Below the pieces are notes generated by a model. The model saw nothing but the letters and a program-made list of their open reading frames with translations. It ran no database searches and was not told where the DNA came from. From the NCBI GenBank assembly GCA_026004195.1, contig BPIQ01000003.1, forward strand, positions 124,001 through 188,000: 64,000 bases of DNA, read 5' to 3'. Every line of letters begins with the position of its first letter. The stretch's first letter is position 1. Positions 1-7,562 of the stretch are shown here, piece after piece. Position numbers and translations under genes: made by a program. The stretch is from Candidatus Binatia bacterium (GTDB taxonomy: Bacteria; Desulfobacterota; Binatia; HRBIN30; BPIQ01).

Positions 1-145
1 GCGCGGTGCCCGTTCCCGGCTCTATCGGCGCTCATCCCGAACCGAGACGTGTGCCCGGACCCGTGGAGCTCCCCGGCCAAGGCGTGGAGGGAGGAGCGCG
101 CAAGCGGGGAAACAGCTCCACCCCCGAGGGCTAGCGGAGGTGCGC

Positions 146-161
146 GGCCCCGGGCGGGGCC
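146..161 (-). terminator. GC hairpin downstream of the DUF3467 gene
   Basis: A 6-bp G+C stem (GGCCCC/GGGGCC, 4-base loop) lies just past the stop of the DUF3467 gene. No T-run follows on the minus strand, so it is only a possible weak terminator or 3' stabilising hairpin. Nothing else is recognisable in the first 167 bases. Confidence 0.25.
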
Positions 162-167
162 CGCCTC

Positions 168-482
168 TCAGTGGACCACCTTGGGGAGGTCCGTCGCTTC
201 CTGGATCGGTCCGAACGTTTCCTCGTAGCGGCGGATGTTTTCCTCCATGGCCTTGAGAATCCGCTTCATGTGCTCGGGGGACGTGATGACACGCGCCCGC
301 AGGTTCGCGATCGATTGCCCGTCCGGAGAACGCTGGGGCTGCACGAAGAGGAAGTCCAGGATGAACTCCTCCTTGCGGTGGCTGATCATCATGAGGTTCG
401 AGTACACACCCACGGCGCTTTGCGGGTCCATCTGGATCGAAATGTGACGGACAGGGTTCGGGGTCTTTTCGTCCTTTGCCAT
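168..482 (-). CDS. DUF3467 family protein
   Basis: A 104-residue protein of the small DUF3467 family, whose function is not established. The central stretch SAVGVYSNLMMISHRKEEF, a beta-strand-rich core, and the later segment RARVITSPEHMKRILKAM are typical. No signal peptide or membrane segment is seen, so it should be cytoplasmic. The ATG is preceded by GAGGAG at good spacing. It starts 12 bases after the end of the upstream hydrolase gene on the same strand, so the two are probably co-transcribed. Length matches the family norm. Confidence 0.85.
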   Translation of the reverse strand: MAKDEKTPNPVRHISIQMDPQSAVGVYSNLMMISHRKEEFILDFLFVQPQRSPDGQSIANLRARVITSPEHMKRILKAMEENIRRYEETFGPIQEATDLPKVVH

Positions 483-494
483 CTCGGTTTCTCC

Positions 495-1223
495 TCACCT
501 TGCTCGAGTCCCGGAATCACCGCCGGCTCGGCAGCCGAATTCTCCTCGGCGTAGCACCTGCTCGAGAAACTCCGCCGTTTTCTCCGCGATTTCCGCGAGA
601 ACCTCCTCCGTGGTGCGCCCGGAGCGTTTGGGCACCGAAAAGGAGTGGTCCCCGCCTTCGACGACATGGAGCGTGGTCGGCGCGCGGAGCTGGGCGAGCG
701 TCCTCCGTAGCAGCTCGAGGTCGCAAAGAGAATCCCGCGTGCCGGCGAAAAAGAGCATGGGAACCTCGATGCGGAAAAGGTGGGCCGTGCGGAGGCGGTC
801 GGTCTTGCGCGGCGGGTGGAGCGGGTAGCCGAGAAAGACGAGAGCCCGGCACGGAAAGCCCTCCGCCGCGAGCAGCGAGGCCATCCGCCCGCCGAGCGAT
901 TTGCCCCCCAGGACGACGGCTTCGGGCCGGTAGCGTTCGGAGACGAAACCGGCGACGCTACGGTAAGCGTCGCGGAGAACTTCTTCCGGATCGGGCCGCG
1001 TCCCGCCCCGCTCCTTGTAGGGAAAGTTGAATTTGACCGAGAGGTAGCCCCGCCTGGCGAGAACCTCGTGCGGGACGCTCACGACCGGGTTCGCCATGTC
1101 GTTCCCCGCCCCGTGGGCGAGAAAGACGGCAGCACGCGGAGCGACCGCTTCTGGCACTCCCACGACCGCGGAGACGTCTCCGGCCGACGTCCCTACCCGG
1201 TGTCGTTCGAACCTCGCGCTCAC
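495..1223 (-). CDS. alpha/beta hydrolase, KANL3/Tex30-like (dienelactone hydrolase superfamily)
   Basis: A 242-residue single-domain alpha/beta hydrolase from a GTG start. The nucleophile elbow GGKSLGG puts Ser at about 109, Asp is in GTRDSL (about 164) and His in GGDHSF (about 193), completing the triad. The early HGAGNDM segment is the oxyanion side of this family. Substrate is unknown. The reading frame stays open far upstream, but that part is antisense to the exported-protein gene and lacks family similarity; the GTG at 1223 fits where similarity begins and has GGGA a few bases upstream. Likely co-transcribed with the DUF3467 gene and divergent from the gene at 1317. Confidence 0.8.
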   Translation of the reverse strand: MSARFERHRVGTSAGDVSAVVGVPEAVAPRAAVFLAHGAGNDMANPVVSVPHEVLARRGYLSVKFNFPYKERGGTRPDPEEVLRDAYRSVAGFVSERYRPEAVVLGGKSLGGRMASLLAAEGFPCRALVFLGYPLHPPRKTDRLRTAHLFRIEVPMLFFAGTRDSLCDLELLRRTLAQLRAPTTLHVVEGGDHSFSVPKRSGRTTEEVLAEIAEKTAEFLEQVLRRGEFGCRAGGDSGTRAR

Positions 1224-1316
1224 GCGTTCCCGAGAATACTCCGAGAGCGCCTTCGGTGCGAATCCGCGCTTTGCGAAAGTTTCGGAGGCGTGCAGGATGG
1301 ACGCGTGTCTCCCGGA

Positions 1317-3482
1317 ATGTCGGCCGTCCTGCGAGCGCTGCTGGGGCTCCTCTTTTTTCCGGCCTGGGCTCGGGCCGTCTGCGAGATTTCCGTCGCGACG
1401 GCCGACGACGTGATCGCCGCGATGTTCGCCCCCGAGAGCGGATGCGACATCGACGCCGACGGAAGAACGACGGCCGCGGACCTCGTCGCCCTTCTCCGCC
1501 TTCGATTCCCACCGCCCACCGCCACTTCCACCCCGAGCCATAGCCCGTCTCCTACGGCGACGCCTCACTTCTCGCCGGCACCCACCGGAACGGCCACCGC
1601 GACCCCCACTCCGGGGCCGACCGTCTGCTCCGAGACAGGAGGGAGCCTCGCCCTGGACGTGGAGAACCACACGGCGCGGGACCGCGTCGTCGTGCGGCTC
1701 CGGGGCCGCCGCCTCGAAGAGGTGTGCGAAGCCGGAGGGCTTGCCTCGAGTTACGACGTCGAGGTCGGTTGCGACGGAGCCGTGGCCGAGCCGTGCGCCA
1801 TCGTGGGGGGGCTTGCCCCGGGGCCCTGGCTTCACACGTTCGAGGTCACGGACCCTCCGACCGGGCAGCGACAGCACCGGACTTCCCTCGTCCTCGCGGG
1901 CGAGGTTTTTCCTGACCGACTCCGCTTCCGCGTCTTTCCGAGCGTGTTTTTCGTGACTTCGGCGGAGGACGGAGGGCCCGGCTCCCTCCGCGAGGTTCTG
2001 GGGGAAATCTCCGAGGCGCCGAAGCCGGCTCTCGTCCTGTTCGACGAGGGCGTGTTTCCGGCCGGGGTGCCTACCGTCATCCTTCTCCGGTCGCAGCTCC
2101 CTCCTCTGGCGACGGACGACGTGACGATCGACGCGATCGACGGTGCGGGAGCCCGAGGGAACCGGATCGTCGACGCCGCCGGCTTGCCGATACCCGCCCT
2201 CGTCGTCACCGGTGCCCGGAACCACATCCTCGGACTCGCGCTGCGCAACGCCGGGGGAAACGAGCGCGACGTCTTGAACCTCCGAGGACCCTCGGCGTGG
2301 GGAAACCTGCTCGAATCGCTCGTCGTGGAAGGCGCTGCGACGGCGGACGGTATCGGAGTCGACGACGGGGCAGGGTCGAGCTTCGAGACGGCCAACGTGG
2401 TCCGCGACTCGGAGGTCCGCGGGGCCGCCGACAAGGGCGTCAAAGTGACCACGGGGGCTTTCGCTCGAATCGAGCGGTCCTGGATTCACGACAACCGGAA
2501 CGGAGGCATCCAGGCGACGCTCGGCGGACACGTGCAGGCGTACCTGAACGTCGTGGACGACAACGCGGGGGCAAGCGCCCAGAACGGCCTCGCCGTGAAT
2601 CCGAGCGGCGAAGGATCGGCGGAGGCCCCTTCCGAACTCCGCGCCTGGGGGAACCTGACCCGGCGGAACGGCGCGTCGGGAGTGTCGGTCCGGGGGGCGT
2701 CGGTCGCCGAGATTCGCGACCACTACTCCGCGGTCAACGAAACCACGGGCATCCGCGTCGACGACGTAGGTGGAGTCGGGCCCACGGTGCGCGTCGAAGG
2801 CACCTCGGCCGTCTGCAACCGCGCGGACGGTGTCGCCGTTTTCGGGACGGGAACCGTCGACTTCGGCGGAGGACCGCTCGGGAGTCCGGGCGACAACGCT
2901 TTCACACAGAACAACCTGCCCGTGGATGCGAACTTCCGGAACGCGACGGGCCGGACGGTCGACGCGGTCGGGAACCAGTGGGAACACTGCGGCACGGGCC
3001 CCGTTTGCGACCACGACGAAATCCTCCGCCTCGACGTGAACGACCTCGGCCGCCCGTTCACCCGGGTCGCTCCCGCGCAAGCACATCGCCGCGGCGAAAG
3101 GCCCAGGATCCTGGGCGTCTCCCCCTCGAAGGGGCGCAAGGGAGAGTTGCTGCGCATTTTCGGCTCCGCCTTCAACGTGATCGACGGTCACTTCGCCGAG
3201 GACCGCTGCGAGGACGTGGAGGGGCGCAACCGCTGCGTGCCCCTGCGGGGCAACTGCGTGCGGATCGGAGGGGTGCCCGCACCGGTCGTGGCGGTGACGC
3301 CGACGATGCTCGTCGTGCGGTTTCCCTTTACCTGCACGGCCCCCGTGGAGCTCACCGTGACGACGGACCAGGGGCCCACCGGGCTCACGAGCGAACCCTT
3401 CCGGGTATGTACCAACTCTCCCCCGCTGCTCGAACCTCCGAGAGAAGCAGAGGCTTTTGCGTTTGGCACACATTCACGCTAG
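1317..3482 (+). CDS. exported right-handed beta-helix protein with dockerin-like motif, Pro/Thr linker and IPT/TIG domain
   Basis: A 721-residue exported protein. Residues 1-20 form a signal peptide ending PAWARA. A dockerin/EF-hand-like loop follows (CDIDADGRTTAADLVALL), then a Pro/Thr/Ser-rich linker (about 60-100). A long parallel beta-helix region with repeated short Asn/Gly turns occupies the middle (about 250-590), and an IPT/TIG-type beta-sandwich starting RILGVSPSKGRKGELLRIFG ends the chain. The probable role is surface polysaccharide binding or degradation, but no catalytic residues could be assigned. A larger in-frame opening exists upstream; the ATG at 1317 is chosen because the signal peptide begins there. 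It is divergent from the hydrolase and ends 16 bases before the next start. Confidence 0.75.
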   Translation: MSAVLRALLGLLFFPAWARAVCEISVATADDVIAAMFAPESGCDIDADGRTTAADLVALLRLRFPPPTATSTPSHSPSPTATPHFSPAPTGTATATPTPGPTVCSETGGSLALDVENHTARDRVVVRLRGRRLEEVCEAGGLASSYDVEVGCDGAVAEPCAIVGGLAPGPWLHTFEVTDPPTGQRQHRTSLVLAGEVFPDRLRFRVFPSVFFVTSAEDGGPGSLREVLGEISEAPKPALVLFDEGVFPAGVPTVILLRSQLPPLATDDVTIDAIDGAGARGNRIVDAAGLPIPALVVTGARNHILGLALRNAGGNERDVLNLRGPSAWGNLLESLVVEGAATADGIGVDDGAGSSFETANVVRDSEVRGAADKGVKVTTGAFARIERSWIHDNRNGGIQATLGGHVQAYLNVVDDNAGASAQNGLAVNPSGEGSAEAPSELRAWGNLTRRNGASGVSVRGASVAEIRDHYSAVNETTGIRVDDVGGVGPTVRVEGTSAVCNRADGVAVFGTGTVDFGGGPLGSPGDNAFTQNNLPVDANFRNATGRTVDAVGNQWEHCGTGPVCDHDEILRLDVNDLGRPFTRVAPAQAHRRGERPRILGVSPSKGRKGELLRIFGSAFNVIDGHFAEDRCEDVEGRNRCVPLRGNCVRIGGVPAPVVAVTPTMLVVRFPFTCTAPVELTVTTDQGPTGLTSEPFRVCTNSPPLLEPPREAEAFAFGTHSR

Positions 3483-3498
3483 AGCCTGCGTCGTCACC

Positions 3499-4353
3499 AT
3501 GAAGAGCCCCTGGGTGTCCGACGTCACGGAAGCGACGTTCGCGGAAGCCGTCCTCGAACGGTCGCGGCACGTCCCCGTCGTCGTGGACTTCTGGGCGCCT
3601 TGGTGCGGGCCGTGCCGATCGTTGAGCCCCGTGCTCGAGCGGCTCGCGGCCGAGCACGGCGGGGCCTTCGAGCTCGCGAAAGTGAACGTCGACGAAAACC
3701 CGGCGCTCGCCCAGGCGTTCGCCATCCAGAGCATTCCCACCGTCGTGGCTGTCCGGGACGGACAGATCGTCGCCGAGTTCGTGGGCGCCCTGCCGGAAAG
3801 CCAGGTCCGGGAATTCCTCGCGAGGCTTCTCCCGAGCGAAGCCGACAGGCTCGCGGAAACGGGGACCCGTCTCGCCGAAGAGGGAAAACACGACGAAGCG
3901 GAACGCCTTCTCCGGGAAGCCCTCGAGAAAGACCCGCGAAACGAGCTCGCGCATTTCGGTCTCGCCCTCGTCCACGTAGCCCGAGGCCAAGACGACGAAG
4001 CCCTCGCGCTCCTGCGCCGTATCGGACCCGGCCCCGTGCACGACCGGGCGGAACGGCTCGCTGCGGAAATTCGTGTTCGCCAGGGCAGCGGAGGAGACGT
4101 CGCGGCGCTTCGGAAAAAAGTCGAAGAGAATCCCGAAGACCTCGAAGCCCGATTCGAACTCGCGCAGGCGTGTGCCGGGGCGGGACTCTACGAAGAGGCG
4201 CTCCAGAACTATCTCGAGATCGTGCGTCGGAGCCGCGAATTCCGCGACGACGGCGCGCGCAAAGCGATGGTGGACCTCTTCGCGCTTCTCGGTTCGGACC
4301 ATCCCCTCACCGACCGCTACCGGTCGGAGCTCGCCAAGGTCCTTTTCCGGTAG
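3499..4353 (+). CDS. cnoX: CnoX/YbbN-type thioredoxin with TPR domain
   Basis: A 284-residue two-domain protein. Residues 1-110 are a thioredoxin fold with an intact active site WAPWCGPC (Cys36, Cys39) and the cis-proline segment SIPTVV. Residues about 115-284 are tetratricopeptide-like helices (for example HDEAERLLREALEKDPRNE). This arrangement is that of CnoX/YbbN, a chaperedoxin that holds oxidised proteins for GroEL/DnaK; here the CxxC is complete, so redox activity is plausible. The ATG at 3499 is preferred over one at 3457 that overlaps the previous gene. The next gene begins directly after its stop, suggesting one transcript. Confidence 0.85.
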   Translation: MKSPWVSDVTEATFAEAVLERSRHVPVVVDFWAPWCGPCRSLSPVLERLAAEHGGAFELAKVNVDENPALAQAFAIQSIPTVVAVRDGQIVAEFVGALPESQVREFLARLLPSEADRLAETGTRLAEEGKHDEAERLLREALEKDPRNELAHFGLALVHVARGQDDEALALLRRIGPGPVHDRAERLAAEIRVRQGSGGDVAALRKKVEENPEDLEARFELAQACAGAGLYEEALQNYLEIVRRSREFRDDGARKAMVDLFALLGSDHPLTDRYRSELAKVLFR

Positions 4354-5082
4354 ATGCCGCTTGCCGCTCTCCTGGTCGCGGCCACGCTGGCGCTCGCCGC
4401 GGGCTGCACGACGGGCAAGGCCGCGCCGCCCGACCTTTCGCTCTACCCCCGCATTCTGCCCGAGACGCTTTTCGCCTTCGCCTGGGGCGGCAAGGCATCC
4501 GACCCCCAAGCCGTGGAAGGAGTCACGGTCGCCTTCCGTCCCGACGGAGCCAGTCGGGTGTTTCGTCTTTTTGCCTGCTTCCCCCCCGAGAGGTCCTGCG
4601 ACACGCTCGAGCACTTCCACGATCTCGACGTGGGATGGCGGCCCATGGCGGGTGGCGTACTCGGAGCGTTTCGCTTGAAGCACCTCGCCTCCGACTACCG
4701 AGTCGTCGTGATCGCAGAGAGACCGGGAGAAATGGCGACCTCCCCGATCGTCGACGTTCGACCCGTTTCGCGGCCGACGCGGAGGGTGGGGAACCTCCTC
4801 GAGTTCGACGTCCGGCAGGGAGAGTTCCTCTGGCACTCGGCTCCCGACGCGGCCCTCTACGTTCTCACGGTCGACGGAGGCCGGACCCAGCCCGTGGCCG
4901 CGGGCGTCGCGACCCTGAGACGCTCGTGGCTCTACCCGCAGCTCCTCGGAATCGTCCGGCACTTCCACGACCCCGAGGCCGTGCGGCCGCTCGAGCCCGG
5001 CGAAGAGTACACGGTGCGGCTTTTCGGACTGGACCCCGACCACTGGGCGGAATTCGTCTCCGAAGCCCGCCTCGTGCCCTGA
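4354..5082 (+). CDS. putative lipoprotein of unknown function
   Basis: A 242-residue protein with a short hydrophobic leader and a lipobox LALAAGC, so it is probably lipidated at Cys19 and envelope-anchored. The mature part contains beta-strand-rich segments without a recognised domain. Its ATG follows the cnoX stop with no spacer, indicating translational coupling. I do not recognise the family. Confidence 0.6.
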   Translation: MPLAALLVAATLALAAGCTTGKAAPPDLSLYPRILPETLFAFAWGGKASDPQAVEGVTVAFRPDGASRVFRLFACFPPERSCDTLEHFHDLDVGWRPMAGGVLGAFRLKHLASDYRVVVIAERPGEMATSPIVDVRPVSRPTRRVGNLLEFDVRQGEFLWHSAPDAALYVLTVDGGRTQPVAAGVATLRRSWLYPQLLGIVRHFHDPEAVRPLEPGEEYTVRLFGLDPDHWAEFVSEARLVP

Positions 5083-5226
5083 GTCGGCTGCCGAGAACGC
5101 TGTGCCATCTCGCTCCGCGCCCCCTGCGCGGCCTGGTGAATTCGGGCGACGGCGCGCTCCGAGAAAGCTTCTCCGGCGGCCTTCGCTTCGGCCGCGGAAG
5201 GAGAATCCGTGCTACCTCCCGCGGGG

Positions 5227-5673
5227 CTAGGGTTCACGAGCTCGGAGGGGGTTGCGGACGGGGAGTTCGGGAAACAAGGAGAAGTCGCGGTCTGCCGTTA
5301 GCAGCTCGGTCACACCGTGTGCAACGCAGAGCGCCGCTACACGAGCATCGTGAACCACCGGCCCCCGCACGCGAGGCCGGCGCGCGAACCCCTCCAAAAT
5401 CGGGAGGAAGTCGTCCGTTTCGGTGAGAAGACACACGGAAGGAGAAGCAGTCCACGCCTCGATCTGCCGCCAGGCCTGGTCCGGTGTGCTAGCTCTGTCC
5501 CTCCAGATCCGCGGACTCGTCACGACGCTGAAGAACTCGTACAAGCACGGCCAGGCAATCGCCCAGGTATCGGGTCCTTCCGCGAGAGACCGCAGCAGCT
5601 CGGCGGCACGCGTGTGGTGTCGTGACTCACGGCGATGGGCGTAAACGAGGATGTTGGTGTCGACCGCGATCAT
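5227..5673 (-). CDS. vapC: VapC-like PIN-domain ribonuclease toxin
   Basis: A 148-residue PIN-domain protein starting MIAVDTNILVYAHRRES, the usual VapC opening with the first acidic metal ligand. Further acidic positions lie in LYEFFSVV, in VHDARVAALC and near the end in TADRDFS, matching the four-acid active site. VapC toxins cleave RNA, often tRNA. The start ATG overlaps the stop of the upstream antitoxin gene by four bases (ATGA), the classic coupled order. All family residues appear present, so it is probably active. Confidence 0.88.
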   Translation of the reverse strand: MIAVDTNILVYAHRRESRHHTRAAELLRSLAEGPDTWAIAWPCLYEFFSVVTSPRIWRDRASTPDQAWRQIEAWTASPSVCLLTETDDFLPILEGFARRPRVRGPVVHDARVAALCVAHGVTELLTADRDFSLFPELPVRNPLRAREP

Positions 5674-5918
5674 CTCGAGGGAGGCTCACCATAGATCTCG
5701 GCGCGGAGATCCTGCCAGGAGAGTGCCTCGAGCGGGTCCGGAGCGTCGGGATCCCCCACACTAGCGTCCGGAAGGACATAGCGTCGAGAGGGGCGCCGCT
5801 CGGACAGTACACGCCTGAGTCCCTCCTCTACGATCGCCCGTAGCGGTCGCCCTGCCTTTTTCGCGTGCCGCTTGGCGCGCTGGAGAAGCGTATCCTGTAT
5901 TTCCAGGGTCGTTTTCAC
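5670..5918 (-). CDS. vapB: VapB-like antitoxin
   Basis: An 82-residue antitoxin beginning MKTTLEIQDTLLQRAKRHAK, a ribbon-helix-helix DNA-binding N-terminus. The C-terminal half carries acidic and aromatic residues (LSWQDLRAEIYG) expected to wrap the toxin. The start is GTG at 5918. A 6+6 palindrome lies only 11 bases upstream, the expected position for autoregulation by the VapBC complex. Confidence 0.85.
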   Translation of the reverse strand: MKTTLEIQDTLLQRAKRHAKKAGRPLRAIVEEGLRRVLSERRPSRRYVLPDASVGDPDAPDPLEALSWQDLRAEIYGEPPSR

Positions 5919-5929
5919 GGTCCCATCCT

Positions 5930-5947
5930 ATACAGAATTTCCTGTAT
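5930..5947 (-). promoter_or_regulatory. palindromic operator upstream of vapBC
   Basis: ATACAG-N6-CTGTAT, a perfect 6+6 inverted repeat, sits directly upstream of the vapB GTG. A minus-strand TATAGG at its inner edge and TTGCCC just upstream (15-base spacing) could be the promoter, giving a transcript with almost no leader. Position and symmetry fit an autoregulatory site; binding is inferred. Confidence 0.55.
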
Positions 5948-6290
5948 GGGCAAGCCATACCTTGCCCGGCGGGCAGGAACGCCGAGGTTCGTCCCGATTC
6001 CCGACGGTTGTCGAGATCCGGGACCACGGAGCACCGGCTACGCGGGACGCTTTCGTCGCGCGCCGGGAAGGCTCCTAGCGCAGCTGCACCCCCGCCGGGC
6101 GAAAAGCCGCGAGGTCGGGTTGCCCCGGGGTCTCCGCAACGCCAGAACGGACGCTGGAAAGGGACGCTCGACTTGCTGCGGCTCCGAAATCCTCCGGCGG
6201 GGCGGCTCTGGCACATCGAGGTGCCGGACTGGCGACGCAGGGGGCTGGACCAAGAGAGCGGGCGGACTTAAATACCGAGGCGACCGCAAA
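5948..6290. other. intergenic region without a recognisable gene
   Basis: Divergent spacer between vapB and the phosphoesterase gene. Reading frames across it are open by GC bias only, without family-like sequence or start signals. No tRNA or strong promoter was seen. Confidence 0.5.
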
Positions 6291-6328
6291 ACCCGAGCAC
6301 GGGTCATCCGCAGCAAGGAGGTAGCTGC
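6291..6328 (+). promoter_or_regulatory. structured leader with the ribosome site in a hairpin loop
   Basis: Two consecutive hairpins precede the phosphoesterase ATG: ACCCG/CGGGT with a 4-base loop (6291-6304) and GCAGC/GCTGC (6310-6328). The second presents the whole AAGGAGGT ribosome-binding sequence (6315-6322) in its loop, 7 bases before the ATG. It may set translation efficiency; a regulatory role is inference. Confidence 0.35.
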
Positions 6329-6329
6329 C

Positions 6330-7013
6330 ATGAAGCGCGTGCTTCTCTTTTCCGGCGTACACGGGGACGCAAGCCGGCTTCACCGCATCCTGCGAGAAGC
6401 CGAAGAACGGAAGGCCGAGAGCCTCCTTTTTGCCGGCGGCATCTTGGACTCGAAGCTCGCCCCGGAAGAAAGGGCGTCCTTCCTCGTGAGCTTCTTCGAA
6501 GCGCTCGGTAAGACCTCTCGTTTCTCCGCCGTCATCCCGGGGCCGGGTGACGGGCCGCTCCGCGAGTTTCTGCGCGCGGGCCTCAACGCCGAGAACACCT
6601 TCGCGCACGTCTTTCTCGCCCACGCGAGCGCCATCCCGCACGGCGATACGGTGGTCGGAGGGCTCGGCGGCGAGCTCTCGGAAAGCGAGGACCGGGACTC
6701 CGATCCCATTCGTCACTCCCGGGTCACGAGCCAGTACTTTTTGCGCGGACTCCTCTACGCGGACAAGCCGATCAAGGTTCTCATGCTTTCCGACCCTCCT
6801 CCCGGTCCGCTCGCCGACGGCGCTGGAAGCCCGCTCGCGGAAGAGCTCGTCCACACGCTGCACCCCGAGCTCTGCGTCGTCGCAGGAACCCGGAGTCACC
6901 GGGGGACACAGGTCGTAGGTGACACCCTCGTCGTGAATCCCGGGAAGCTCTGCGAGGGCAGCGCTGCCTGGCTCGAGCGAGTTCCGGGCGAGGTGGAGTG
7001 GATCGACCTCTAG
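6330..7013 (+). CDS. calcineurin-like metallophosphoesterase superfamily protein
   Basis: A 227-residue protein starting MKRVLLFSGVHGDASRLHRI, where SGVHGD resembles the first metal-binding strand of calcineurin-like phosphoesterases (usually SDxHG, so the first Asp is Gly here). The segment ending VVNPGKLCEGSAAWLE is typical of the YfcE/MJ0936-like branch. The internal GN(H/D) and HxxH parts are weak: PGPGDG replaces GNCD and AGTRSHRG replaces the usual HTH. Metal binding, and therefore catalysis, is uncertain. The ATG has a perfect AAGGAGGT upstream; the longer open frame to 5865 is not supported. Confidence 0.65.
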   Translation: MKRVLLFSGVHGDASRLHRILREAEERKAESLLFAGGILDSKLAPEERASFLVSFFEALGKTSRFSAVIPGPGDGPLREFLRAGLNAENTFAHVFLAHASAIPHGDTVVGGLGGELSESEDRDSDPIRHSRVTSQYFLRGLLYADKPIKVLMLSDPPPGPLADGAGSPLAEELVHTLHPELCVVAGTRSHRGTQVVGDTLVVNPGKLCEGSAAWLERVPGEVEWIDL

Positions 7014-7145
7014 TCGTAGAGGCGCGGGCTCCCGAGGCGCGGTGTTGCGTGGCGCTCGTGATTCGAGCGCCGCCCGAGACCGGGCCTCGGCCGACTCTCC
7101 TCGACACCGCCCACGGATTTGTCCCGAATGCCGGTTCGGCCGATG

Positions 7146-7168
7146 AGCCCCGCCGGGGCTTGCTTTTC
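7146..7168 (+). terminator. possible terminator after the phosphoesterase gene
   Basis: AGCCCC/GGGGCT stem with a 3-base loop followed by TGCTTTT. The U-tract is weak and the site is about 130 bases past the stop, so this is tentative. Confidence 0.35.
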
Positions 7169-7171
7169 CCA

Positions 7172-7202
7172 CCCCGTCACGACGTGACGCCATTTGTCAC
7201 GC
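7172..7202. promoter_or_regulatory. palindromic motif, copy 1
   Basis: CCCCGTCAC-N3-GTGACG-N6-GTCACGC. CGTCAC and GTGACG form a 6+6 inverted repeat followed by a third GTCACGC half-site. The same arrangement with different spacer bases recurs at 11553-11583. Both copies precede beta-helix gene material, which suggests a regulator-binding site. Confidence 0.5.
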
Positions 7203-7234
7203 ACTTGGGAGCGAGAGTCGGGAAGGGAACTCCG

Positions 7235-7486
7235 ATGACGTGGAAGAGAATGGCGTGGGCCCTTGCGGGGGCTCTCGGTTTCGCGCTTCTCGCGCAGGCC
7301 CTGCCAATCATGCCCCCCGGTGCCGCAGGACAGCGATGGATCCGGCCGTTTTCCTGCGAGCCGGGGAGCGACCGCCAGCACCCTCTACGGAACCGTCCGC
7401 CGAAAAACTTGGAGGAGGAGAGAGTGCGGGCGCCGTGCGGGAATCCTGCGAAGCTCGGAATCCAGGCCGGCGGAGTTCGAGGATAG
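7235..7486 (+). pseudogene. short ORF with a signal peptide, probable gene remnant
   Basis: An 83-codon frame whose first 25 residues look like a signal peptide (basic MTWKRM, then a hydrophobic core ending ALLAQALP). The remainder is Arg/Pro-rich without fold-like pattern. It lies between the palindromic motif and the beta-helix gene and may be the 5' end of a lost exported-protein gene, or a chance frame. Confidence 0.3.
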
Positions 7487-7562
7487 GCGTGATGCGAATC
7501 AGCCGTCGAATTGCGACGCAACCTCCCGGGCTCGGCAGGCCCCGGGAGAAAAGGAGGAACCC

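Noticed and set aside
495-3473. 992-codon open frame on the minus strand
   Set aside because: Only its last 242 codons (from 1223) show a hydrolase family; the rest is antisense to the exported beta-helix gene and is open because of high GC.
4932-5237. 101-codon Ala-rich minus-strand frame
   Set aside because: Overlaps the end of the lipoprotein gene and lacks a clear ribosome site; composition explains it.
6282-6330. Resemblance of the leader to the 3' half of a cyclic-di-GMP-I riboswitch (GCAAAACC ... GGTAGC)
   Set aside because: The conserved receptor and tetraloop elements are missing and the paired arms do not fit; only short motif matches.
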